DNA of 64,000 nucleotides from Lunularia cruciata (taxonomy: Eukaryota > Streptophyta > Marchantiopsida > Lunulariales > Lunulariaceae): NCBI GenBank assembly GCA_948567375.1, contig OX419755.1:11289001-11353000 (forward strand). Direction: 5' to 3'. Shown here piece after piece: positions 44,081 to 53,240 of the stretch. The notes beneath the pieces were generated by a model. That model saw only the letters and a list, made by a program, of their open reading frames with translations. It ran no database searches and was not told the origin of the DNA. Every line of letters begins with the position of its first letter. Positions within the stretch are counted from its first letter, which is position 1. The position numbers and the translations under genes were made by a program.

Positions 44081-45144
44081 ATGGTAGAGTGCGAGTAGTA
44101 CCACTTCCATCACAGAGACCACAGTTGGTCCGTCATGCTCATGAGGAGCTAGGACATTTTGGAGTAAAGCGTACATATAGCTTACTCCAGAGTCATTATT
44201 GGTGGCGCGGTATGCAGACCGAGGTACAGCAGTTTGTTGCCAGATGTGTGGTTTGTGACCGAGTTAGAGCATCATTCAATGCTCCTACGCCACAATTACA
44301 CCCATTACCTATCATGGGATTGGGTTACCGTTGGAGTTTGGACTTCGCCGGACCTTTACCGCTGACTGTGAGACATCATCGGTATGTTTTGGTGATGGTG
44401 GAGCACTTCTCCAAGTGGATTGAGTTGGTGGCACTTCCTGACAAGTCTAGTGAAGGGACAGCTTACTCGTTCCTGGATCGAGTTCTTAGTCATTTTGGTG
44501 CACCAGCTGAGGTTTTGACTGATCAGGGTACAGAGTTCTTGGGAGAGTTTCAGGTCTTGTGTGACAAGGCTTTGATTGATCATCGTACTACATCCCGAGA
44601 TCACCCTGAGGCAGATGGCTTAGCAGAGAGAGTGGTTCAGACGGTGAAGAGAGGATTGCGAAAGTATGGTTTGCAGAGAGGCCACTTGGGAGAGTGGGAT
44701 CTCCAGTTACCTTGGTTGGCCATGGGCTATCGGTTCAGCCAGCAAGCCTCCTTAGCATCCTTCTCTCCATACTTTCTACTCTATGGACGAGATCCAGATT
44801 TACCTGCAGCCATTCGTCGAGATGCTACTATATTTTTGGACTTGGATGACCCCGATGTATGGATGAGCGCATGTTCTCAACGGGCAGAGATCTTTCGAAG
44901 AGTGATGCCGATGGCCTTTGAGAACTTGGCGATTGCTCAACATAGAGATACTTTACACTATGCTATCATTCGAGGAGGAGGTTATAGACCCTCGATCCGT
45001 CGATTTCATCCAGGCGACTATGTATATCTACAGCAGACAGCACCGACGACACTTGATGTTTCTACAGGCCGCACTATCTTGAGAGTGCGTGAGGTTTTGC
45101 CATCTGGAGTCCTTGTGTTAGAAGGACGTGATGGTGTTGTTTAA
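44081..45144 (+). pseudogene. pol: B-plus integrase
   Basis: The zinc domain shows HAHEELGHFG (H-x3-H type) and CVVC (44131-44260). The core has RWSLDFAGPL (first Asp near 44342), VLTDQGTEFLGEF (second Asp near 44521) and HPEADGLAERVVQ (Glu near 44626), a complete D,D,E triad. The C-terminal domain (to 45141) has FHPGDYVYLQQ, the usual SH3-like motif, and ILRVREVLPSG. It ends at TAA 45142-45144, which replaces a Trp codon kept in B-minus. The linked 4-bp TSD is the expected product of this enzyme. Confidence 0.9.
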
Positions 45145-45378
45145 AAGGATCATGTGCGCAATTGTGCGCCATGCCACCTTCCAAACATTGATGGTACTAT
45201 GGACCCAAGCTTGGCACTTGTACGTGCAGGCTTGAGGTGTATGTTATGTGGCTCTTCTGGTGGAGCTGCTACTATGTTAGTGTGTGATAGCTGTTCGAGA
45301 GGATGGCATATGGCATGTATGACTCCTCCCCTCACGGTGGTTCCTCAGGGACAATGGTTATGTCCTAGATGTACTTGA
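45145..45378 (+). pseudogene. B-plus C-terminal PHD finger (integrase fusion)
   Basis: In frame with integrase once the TAA is passed. C4HC3 ligands: C-x2-C at 45238-45249, CDSC, W-H-x2-C, and CPRC ending at 45372, with the invariant aromatic two residues before the final pair (QWLCPRC). It ends with the native TGA 45376-45378. PHD fingers read the methylation state of the histone H3 tail; here the module occupies the place where chromoviruses keep a chromodomain. All eight ligands are intact in both copies. Confidence 0.92.
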
Positions 45379-45547
45379 CCTATAGCTAGTTCATTCTTTA
45401 TATGGTATAGATTGCAGACAGGCGACTAATGATGGGGCTCCATAGCACCCGGCCTCCTGATCTTTGCCCATTAGAGGGTATACCATATACTTAGAGTAGA
45501 TGGCTATCTGGAGTTGGAGGGACCTAACCGCCAGCTAGGGGGGCGAT
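45379..45547 (+). other. B-plus 3' untranslated region and polypurine tract
   Basis: Short 3' UTR conserved with 5125-5279 of B-minus (opposite strand). The purine tract CTAGGGGGGCGA (45535-45546) immediately precedes block X1, so plus-strand synthesis is expected to start X1, not Y2. Confidence 0.75.
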
Positions 45548-46209
45548 TGTGGCACTTTAGAGTCTATGTTTGACTTATGTGTGAGTTGTGCTTTTATAGT
45601 GTATGATGTTGACAGTGATGTATGTTGTGTAGCAATGTATATACGCACGATAATTGTCACGCCATTTGTAGTTCCGCATCTAGATGCTCGGACACAAGAG
45701 TTCCAGTGATGGTAGTTAGAGTTATTCTAGCAGTTTCTCAGTGACTACTTTCCGATGGTTAGATTTTGTGTTCGGGGTACTGACTTCACGGTGGGGCCCA
45801 CCGTCACTTTGCACCATTTGCACCGTCGAGTGTGCCGTCAGCGGGACCGTTAGGGTTTCAGGGCTAGCTCGAGTCCAGGGGGTATAGTTTCAAAGTGAGC
45901 TCCAGAGAGCTCACTTCTCTGATGTTGAGCCTTCGAGTTCTTGGCTATGGTGGACAGAGGCCGGCGAGCGTCACCTGGATTCTCTATGCTTGAGTGGGTG
46001 TGGCTTGACTGTAATCAGTGCCCAGTTGTTGGCAGTTTATAGAGTGACAGATCAAGTACTAATCTGAGTTGAGTTGAGTGGAGAATGTTAAGCAATCTGA
46101 TTATTGTGGCACTTTAGAGTCTATGTATGACTTATGTGTGAGTTGTGCTTTTATAGTGTATGATGTTGACAGCGATGTATGTTGTGTAGCGATGTATATA
46201 CGCACGACA
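45548..46209 (+). repeat. B-plus 3' terminal repeats X1-Y2-X2
   Basis: X1 (45548-45654) and X2 (46105-46209) are near-identical ~105 bp copies starting TGTGGCACTTTAGAG. Y2 (45655-46104) lies between. The X1-Y2 junction reads CGATAAT-TGTCACG; the Y2-X2 junction reads CTGATTA-TTGTGGC. The 5' end has Y only. The element therefore reads Y-internal-X-Y-X. Confidence 0.9.
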
Positions 46210-46213
46210 ACCG

Positions 46214-46918
46214 CTGGAATGTGGCAAGAGCATTGCAAAGTCCAAAAGGCATGACCTTGAAAGCGTAAGTTCCCCAAGGTGTGGTGAACGTGGTGAGTTG
46301 TTGATGCAACTTGATTTGGTTATATCCACTATAACCATCTCCAAAACTGTACTTCTCATGACCTACAACCTCCTCCAAGATCTCATCAATATATGGCAAT
46401 GGGTAGTAGTCCTTCTTGGTAACAACATTGAGCTTCTTGTAATAGACACATACTCGAAGCTTGCCATTCTTTTTCTTCACAGTGACAATTGGAGACACCT
46501 ATTCTGAATTCTCCACCTCAAAGATAAATCTGACCTCCTTGAGCTTCTCAATCTCCTCCTTCACAACCAAAGATATTGGTGGGCTTATGCAACGTTGCTT
46601 GTGGCAGATTGGTCTTGCATGTGACTCTACCTCTATCTTGTGCTCCTCCAAGGTGACTTCCTTCAAATCCTTGTAACTGAAAGCAAACACATGGATGAAC
46701 TTGCGGAAAATCTCCACAAATCTTACCTTCTCCTCCTTGGTAACATTTGGGCCATACTTGAGGGTAGCTAACCTTCTCTCTACCTCCTCAAGTGTCAATG
46801 GTGATTTATCTGGGTCCTTCAAAACCTCTAGCTTACGTGCAAATCCAGAGCACACAAGGGATACACATCTGAATCAGACTCAGATTCATGCTCCTATATG
46901 GAAGTCTCCTCCTCCATG
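46214..46918 (-). pseudogene. pol: D2 RT N-terminal part
   Basis: Minus strand 46855-46499: KLEVLKDPDKSPLTLEEVERRL, VFAFSYKDLKEVTLEEHKIEVE. Then after a stop 46498-46214: PIVTVKKKNGKLRVCVYYKKLN, DGYSGYNQIKLHQ and KVMPFGLCNALATFQR, where B-plus interrupts. The DGYSGY motif is Athila/Tat-like. Confidence 0.85.
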
Positions 46919-48374
46919 CTTGGGAGGCATATTTACAAGCCTCCCATGGTGCTGACTTGGCATCCACCACCCCCATTGATATTGGAGCTTTTGCCTTCTT
47001 CTTCTTCTTGCTCCTTGTAGAACTCAAACCACCTCTAAGCTCCTTTCTCAAGGTAGGGTTCAAAGCAATCAATTGGTCCTCTATGGTGTTAGCCTTGTGA
47101 CTACCAAAATCTCCAACACCTTGTAGTTCCATTGTTGCTTTGAAATAAAGAAATCCTCTATCTCCAACTTCTTCCTTGGAGTCTTTGTTGTTGATGATGT
47201 TGAGGTACAAGTGCTCCTAGTAGACATAGGAGTATCCTTGCTTGAAGTAAATCCTTGAGAAGAGTGAACATCCTTTGCAAAACGAGCTCTCTTCTTCTCT
47301 TGTGCCAAAAGCTCCAAATAAAGACTCTTGGAGTTTGAGCACTCTCCCTTCTCATACTTGCTCTCAACCACATCTATGGATGCTATCCCCTTACCATTGT
47401 TGGGATTAGCAGCCACTCAGGTTTCACTACCTCCCTCTTTCCCTCTATTGGCTCCCTCATAACCCCTTCCTCCATGGTAAGTGGAATTTGGGCAATTCCT
47501 TTGGATATAGCCTCTTCCTCCACAACCAAAACAATTTCTATCATTGAAATTGTTGGCTGATTAGACTCCTTTATATGGATAGTTTCCATAACTCCTAGGC
47601 CCTCTCCCTACATTCTGATCCACCTCTCTTCTCCCATAGTTGCACCACATTGATCTTGAGATCCGCAAGTTGTTCTGTGATGGTTTGAAGTGGATCCATT
47701 GGTGGAAGTGCAAGAACTAGAGCAACTACTACTTGTGGTGAAACCCTTGTCACCAAAGTATCAGAAGTTCAACCATACATGTAGCCTTGAGGAGGATGCA
47801 CAACCTCCTTCACCACCAAATCACTCTCATCTCCTTCCAAACTCTCTTCCATACAAATTACAATCTTGATAGCTTCAACCTTGGAAGAAGGTTTCTCATA
47901 TCTCACCTTGCTTCTAATTTGTGGTCTCAACCCTCTTACAAAATTCTTGGTGAGCATGGCCCATATGCCAATCATTGTAGTCTCCACATCATCTCCACCG
48001 TTCCTAGACACTATGCGCAATCTGGACTCTAACTTTTCCACTCTTTCCACATAGACTCTCACTTTCTCTCCATCTCCTTGCTTGAGAAATTTAACCTCAC
48101 TCATCAAACTTTCATAACTCTCATCAGGAAGAAAGTTCTCAATGAGTGCTGAAGTCAAAGTCTCCCAAGACTCCTCTTCCCCATCTCTCCTCTCTCTCTT
48201 TTGGTATTCTGACTTATACCATGTAAGTGCTCCATCCTCAAAGAAATCTGGTAATAATGAGGCCCACTCATTCTTCCTCCTCTCATTGTTTCCTATGCAA
48301 GCTCTCTTGAAGTCTCTCACAAAGGCCTCCACATCTTCTCCATCCTTGCCAAAGGAAACCGGAAGTTTCACCAT
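46919..48374 (-). pseudogene. gag: D2 gag, protease deleted
   Basis: Starts at ATG 48374 (MVKLPVSFGKDGEDVEAFVR). The capsid region EWASLLPDFFEDGALTWYKSEY...NFVRGLRPQIRSKVRYEKP is open to 47769. The zinc-knuckle region (about 47540-47480) is present but changed, and the basic linker SSTRSKKKKKAKAP lies near 47010. At about 46920 the sequence jumps from EACKYAS into the acidic linker before RT, so the entire protease seen in D1 (LVNGGST...LGRPWL) is missing. Confidence 0.85.
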
Positions 48375-48599
48375 CTTAACCCCTCACTATCTTTCTTTTC
48401 TCTCAATTTTTTTTTCTTTTTCTCTTTTCTTTTCTCTCACTCTATTACTAATAAAGTATATACTTGACTAACACCATCTGAGAATAATCTACTCTAGGGA
48501 ACACAAAAGGTTGAGGTTGCTCCAAGATTTCTATAGCAATATCAAATTCTAGAGTGCATATTAATCTAACTCTCGTGGATTGTTTATCCATAAGTTGAA

Positions 48600-49090
48600 A
48601 GATTATCTCCATCACTAATCTTGAGAACTAGCTGATGAAGGTGGTATTATTTCTGTAGCTGGACTAAGACTCTCTCCAAGATCTTTCCAAAGTCTCCAAA
48701 AGTGCTTTTACTCCACTACACTCATGTCCTTTTGGAAGTCCTTCAACTCCACAACCCTCACACAACTCCTTGGTCTTAGATCTTCTCCCTCCCAATCTTG
48801 GTGAAGAAGGTCCAACATGCAAACCCAAGTCAAGTAAGCCTCTCCTTTCTCTCAATCTCTTGCTCCCAAAGGTCAATGGATATGAACTTGCCTTATGTCT
48901 CTTCTCTCCACATAGAAAGCACTTAGACTCACTCTTTCCTCCAAGTAGTGTAGGTTTTTGGATCCTCTCAACAATCTCTTCAAATCCTATTGTAAACTCT
49001 CTTTTACTCAAATCCACCCCTACAATCACCTCAAACCCTTGGGGAACCTTTCATAATCTCAATTTCCACTCTTGATGACCCTTTATGTTC
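48600..49090 (-). pseudogene. D2 upstream ORF (ORF0) with zinc knuckle
   Basis: Fuller version of the D1 ORF0: GVDLSKREFTIGFEEIVERIQ, a knuckle CFLCGEKRHKASSY (last Cys changed to Tyr), then SPRLGGRRSKTKELCEGC, a HEC pair and LLETLERSWRES. The start ATG of D1 is ATA here. Two spaced Cys/His clusters suggest a nucleic-acid-binding protein. I do not recognise a named family beyond zf-CCHC. Confidence 0.65.
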
Positions 49091-49922
49091 CCAAGATGAA
49101 TCTAAACACTCAAACATGCTTTTTGTTGATCTCAAACTCCTCATGCATGAGATCTCCACTTTGCAGAATTGACCCTTCCTCACAATGTCACTTAGATCTC
49201 CCAACCAGTATGTGACAGTCCTTTGAAATTTTTCACACTTGATCACAACTTCAAGGCATCCTTCCCTGAAAAATTGCAGATCTTTTCATTAAGCCATTTG
49301 GCCCATACACCTTTCTATTCAGCACACATATTTCAGATTTGGTATGAAAACCTCCCCACTCACTTCAAAAACTCAGAACTCCCTGCAGAAAAACGATCTC
49401 TCTCTTATTTTTGTGGCAGCAGGTAGGATAAAATGCACTAAATTTTCTTTAAAAATTTCAGGACAATTCACTGCAAATTGAAGAAATGGTAGACTCTATA
49501 CAATTTTCCAGGGAGCATGCAATTGCGGGAGCACTTTACCCTTTCAAAATTCAAAATTTCTAGCACTGTGCGCATAGTAGCTCTCACAATAATTTCAACT
49601 GTGCTAACTGAAAGATATCCCAAGCTATCATCTGTAGAAATTTCAAGTCCAGATCTCAAACTTGAGATTTTGCCCAAAATCACCTTAATCCCCAAGATCT
49701 GCAATCCACCTCACACAATCTCTCCAATTCCTCTCATGTGTACAAGATGTACAAAATCCCCTCAAAGACATCATTATGAACTATAGGGTATACAAATGGA
49801 TCTTGGATCTCTAACATAAGTTGACCCCTCTCCTCTCCTAATGTTCTCTCCAAGTGAGCTCTCATAGCCTCCTTCTGCCTAATGTAGAATTGAACGTGGA
49901 ACATTATCTTGCCTTCTAGAGA
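49091..49922 (-). other. D2 5' leader
   Basis: About 830 bp between primer site and ORF0. No convincing gene. Matches the D1 leader (24454-25173) and extends beyond its truncation point. Confidence 0.65.
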
Positions 49923-49945
49923 GATCCCGACAATTGAACCAAAAA
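49923..49945 (-). other. D2 primer binding site
   Basis: Minus strand TTGGTTCAATTGTCGGG follows the LTR end GGCTCACA. It is not the iMet form. It shares the GTYGYCGGG tail of tRNA-Asp-type sites used by Athila-like elements but differs in the first half, so the tRNA is not assigned. Confidence 0.6.
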
Positions 49946-50637
49946 TGTGAGCCGGCTTGTCTCTCACCCACAATGAACCTCTGATGGCTATTATGGGAGC
50001 GCACCATGGACTAAGAAGGCAAGGAACCCCAATTCCATCATACTCTTCCAAGGCTAACACTCCAAGACTCAAGTCATTGCTCACTATCAAACTCAATGAG
50101 AGAGAGATAGTTGAAAATGAAAGGATGGTGAGTACCTCCTCACCCCTTGTTTATATACTTGTGAAATAGTTATGTACCAAAGTTACTAATTACCGTAGTA
50201 ACTCAAGTTACTAGACTAAAAGTCAAGTAAAGTCAAAAAGTAGAAAGGAATATCCATTCACATGGGCATATTCCCTTAAGCATATGGTCTTATCTTGACC
50301 CAACCACTAAGTCAAGGATTCCTTCACATGGGCTATCCTTGGACTAAAGAAGAATCCAAAACAAAAAGGCTTGCGGGCCCAAGAGTTCTCAACACTTTCC
50401 TCAAAGCCAAACACCTAGGAATAATACCAAGTCAACACACTAAAATCCAAAATAGTTGTGCTCATCTTTTCTACTTCCTCTAAAGTAAGGTCCCCTCTAT
50501 CTTAGCTATGACTAACTTTAGCTAACCATGACTAATATAGAACCATCATTTATCTCTATATAAATAATATCTCTTAAGTACTTGTAATACCAAGTTAAAT
50601 ATCACAATACCACACACATGCACAAATGGGTGTTATA
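49946..50637 (-). repeat. D2 5' LTR
   Basis: 692 bp; minus strand TATAACACCC...GGCTCACA. Followed (on its left) by the primer site, which fixes the element's orientation. Confidence 0.9.
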
Positions 50638-51710
50638 GACACACGATTGGTAAGTCATAGGCTTCTTGAAGGCGCACAAGTCATAAATCACCCTTGGTTG
50701 GAACATAGATTTGGTTCTCATTGAATAAAAAGGCCTTCCTTGAAGTAGGAGGTGTTATGTTCCTTATTGTGTTTTGCAAGATGACCTTGTACCATTTGAA
50801 AGAAGTGGTCTTGTTGTAAAGTTGTCCTAAGCTTGGTTTTGACTTTTGAGTTGATTGATACTTTTGTAATTGCCACCGTGATGAGAGGAAGAGAATTCAA
50901 ATCAGATCATCATGACAAGGCATTGTAGGTGACATGAAACATATTGGATTTGTACTCAAGTTTGATGTCAACCAACTATAGTTGTTCCTCCCATTGATAA
51001 TATTGACTCTTCATGTGCTCCAAATGTAATGTTTGTAACAAGGGTTTGTGAAATCTCATGTGACATTTATAGCTTAGAATTGACCAATTATTGCACTCTT
51101 GAATTCTCCCTATGTCAAGATTTGTGCAACAATTTTCCATTCAGCTTGGTCTACTTGCCACCATATTTTTGCCACTCCATCCAATTGGCTTGAAGCTAGG
51201 AAAATTTATTTTCATTTATCTTGAAGATTTGTAGCTTCAAAATAACATTTGCAATAAAACAAAAAGTTTCTCCACTATGCTTGAGAGTTCTTACTTTTAG
51301 ATACATTGGGTTTTGGAAATTGGATTTTCTTTTCTCCTTCTCAAATTGGTCCTCTCTCTATATGCTCTTTTTGTTGATGGTCTTGTTCTTCCAATACTTG
51401 AGTGAGGGGCTTGATTTTTTGCTGCATAGCAATGATAACATTGAGCATTGCCACCATAGCTACTACTTTATCAAAAAAACCTATAATTTATCTAAGTTAA
51501 CACATAAATACAACATGTCCATCATTCTCAATAAGTTACAATTAGAAGTACCAAGGGTTTATCAAACAAGGTGATAGTATTCAAAAAAAATTGCCCAAAG
51601 CATGAGACAATGAACTATATGAATGATGCTTTGATAGTATACACAAAAAATATCAATGGTTTGGTAGAAATGGATTTGGTGGTCCATAAATTCAATCCAT
51701 CTTATTCTAA
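50638..51710 (-). pseudogene. E internal remnant: gag start joined to RNase H/integrase N-terminus
   Basis: From 51710 leftward the sequence matches the beginning of H gag (57262-57480). It then changes to RNase H/integrase-linker sequence (51070-50640) matching 1380-1740 of E1, with the AHDLPI zinc-domain region at the far left. Protease and RT between them are missing. No intact frame. Confidence 0.7.
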
Positions 51711-51721
51711 CTTTGATACCA
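51711..51721 (-). other. E primer binding site (tRNA-iMet type)
   Basis: Minus strand TGGTATCAAAG, one base after the LTR end CTTTTACAT. Confidence 0.82.
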
Positions 51722-51722
51722 A

Positions 51723-52219
51723 TGTAAAAGACCAAGAAAAGAAATAAGAGAATAGAAGATTGGAGTGGAAGATCACATTGGGATACTTGAATGAAGGGAA
51801 ATCTAAATGCCTAGCATGAGCTTGGGCTTTGGTATTTATAAGGAACATAGAAAGGCTCTTGAGAAGCTTCTTAAAACTTAATTTTTTTAGAGTGCAAGCC
51901 AAGCTAATTGGGAAGCTTCATGAGAAATTTCTTTCTAAAAGTTGCCTACTTGGCACCCAAGCTAAGCTAGTCAAGAAGCTTCCCAAGAAGTTTCCTTCTA
52001 AAAACCACCTGCTTGGTGTGCAAGCTAAGCTAACAAAGAAGCTTTCCAAGAAGCTTTCTCCTAGAAGTTACCACTTAGCATGCACATTATCTAATACTTG
52101 GAAGGTACCAAGTAGCTTCCTAGATGCTTCTAGAATATTTTAATAATTCTTGGCTAATTTGGCATACTTGCTATTTCATTAGTCTCAACTAACTTGTTGG
52201 TAAACTCCATATTATTACA
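51723..52219 (-). repeat. E 5' LTR
   Basis: 497 bp; minus strand TGTAATAATATGG...TCTTTTACA, longer than the LTRs of H and I because of extra AAGCTTCC-type repeat units. Bounded on the right by TSD CTTGA (52220-52224). Confidence 0.88.
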
Positions 52220-52224
52220 CTTGA

Positions 52225-52789
52225 ACTAACTAATTAACCATTGCTTGATGAGGCTTTTTGCCCTCATGAGATTCTCCATGCACAATGGGGTTGATCTACA
52301 CCATAAAAATAAAAATAATTTTTCTTAAAGCTACTTTATGGCTGCTTTACTGATAAAATTCTCATCTTGGGACAAACTACTTAAGTGTCTTACTCAATGA
52401 TGCCAAACAATCTAATCAATAATTCTTACCTTGGAATTATACTTGAATTTATCATCATGTCCAATCAAATTGAACCTTATGATGTTCAAGCCAAGGCAAA
52501 CCTAGAACAAAATCATAGTGTAGAGATGCTACTTCAAACCTCATGCATTCCAAATACTTTTTTCCAATCGTAAATGTAATAGAATGTGAGTTATGAAATG
52601 AAAAAGACTTTCTACCATCCGCCATCATCAATCTATTTCTAATTATTGGTTTAATAAGAATAATTAATTTCTTTGTTAATTAAATAAACATGTAATTCTT
52701 TGAACTTCCAAAATCAACCAAAATCTCTCAACCACAATCAAACATGTCATAAAATTTGCAATGTTAAAGCTAGTTTGCTCATAGACTAG
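52225..52789 (-). pseudogene. G protease/linker remnant
   Basis: Minus strand matches 58300-58480 of H: LPWLDRQRFNLIG-like and TKVGI-like segments, then the linker. It joins across E to the RT at 30419, which proves both belong to one element. 52690-52789 is AT-rich with nothing recognised. Confidence 0.7.
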
Positions 52790-53240
52790 GGTGGTAGTGT
52801 TGGAAATCAAAGGTATTTTGTTTGTTACTCCTAAACTACTTATTGATAGTTTGATTTCATGTCAAGGCTACTAATCACATGGTGGGACTCATTGTCATTT
52901 GCACCATTTGTACTATTGGATGTGCCATTAGGGGTAGAGACCTAGGTTGAGCAAAAGGGTATACCTTTGAAGTGCAGCTCTAGGAGCTCACTTCTCTAAT
53001 GTTGAGCCTTCGAGTTCTTGGCTTTTGTGGATAGAGGCCAATGAATATCACTTGGGAGTCTCTTAGCTAGAGTAGATGTGACTTGATTGTAATCAATGCC
53101 CAATTGTTAGTAGATTGTTGAGTGAAGGATTGAGTACAAATCTAATTTGAGTGTGAATCAAGTGGAAAAATGAATTAATTACATCAAAAAAGTGAGATTC
53201 AAGGGGAAATTGGGTGCAAGAACTTAAGAGTGTTGGTGGC
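52790..53240 (+). repeat. Relic of a B-family 5' terminal repeat (Y) and leader start
   Basis: Strongly diverged but collinear with 36650-37105: CTCATTGTCATTTGCACCATTTG, the hairpin region GAGCTCACTTCTC, GTTGAGCCTTCGAGTTC, CCCAATTGTTAG, and ATTACATCAAAAAAGTGAG followed by GGGGAAATTGGGTGCAAG. As in the intact copies, Y runs straight into the internal leader with no X block. It shows B is an old resident family. Confidence 0.75.

Larger units (their letters stand above)
36593..46209 (+). mobile_element. B-plus: Ty3/gypsy element encoding a DNA methyltransferase and a PHD finger
   Basis: 9,617 bp with the 4-bp TSD ACCG (36589-36592, 46210-46213), inserted in D2 RT. Order: repeat Y1 (36593-37044), leader with tRNA-like stretch, one frame from 38095 to 45378 (Gag, protease, C5-methyltransferase, RT, RNase H, integrase, PHD), purine tract 45536-45546, then X1 (45548-45654), Y2 (45655-46104), X2 (46105-46209). 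No frameshift is evident across 7.3 kb; nine in-frame stops are. The termini TGTC...GACA are short inverted repeats, as expected for DDE integrase. No classical primer site is recognised after Y1. Confidence 0.92.
33700..50637 (-). mobile_element. D2: Athila/Tat-like element, both LTRs, hosting B-plus
   Basis: 5' LTR 50637-49946, primer site 49945-49923, ORF0, gag, RT, RNase H, integrase, purine tract 34400-34386, 3' LTR 34385-33700. The flanks GACT (33696-33699) and GACA (50638-50641) are a 4-bp TSD with one change. The protease is deleted (junction near 46920). B-plus is inserted in the RT. Confidence 0.9.
30420..52219 (-). mobile_element. E: E-family element, both LTRs, internally deleted, hosting F and D2
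   Basis: The TSD CTTGA is perfect (30415-30419 and 52220-52224). 5' LTR 52219-51723, primer site 51721-51711, internal pieces 51710-50638 and 33699-32696, 3' LTR 32695-30420 (split by F3). The internal part jumps from the start of gag to RNase H, so protease and RT are missing and the copy could not move by itself. D2 (33700-50637) sits in the integrase N-terminus. Confidence 0.9.

Noticed and set aside
45154-45378. Small free-standing PHD protein gene
   Set aside because: The apparent start follows a nonsense codon; B-minus shows the finger continuous with integrase.
36593-46209. Tyrosine-recombinase (PAT/Ngaro/DIRS) element, because of the split repeats
   Set aside because: A full D,D,E integrase with zinc domain is present, insertions have 4-bp TSDs, and no tyrosine-recombinase motif was seen.
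36593-46209. Endogenous pararetrovirus
   Set aside because: Integrase, terminal repeats and TSDs are present and no movement-protein-like ORF was found.
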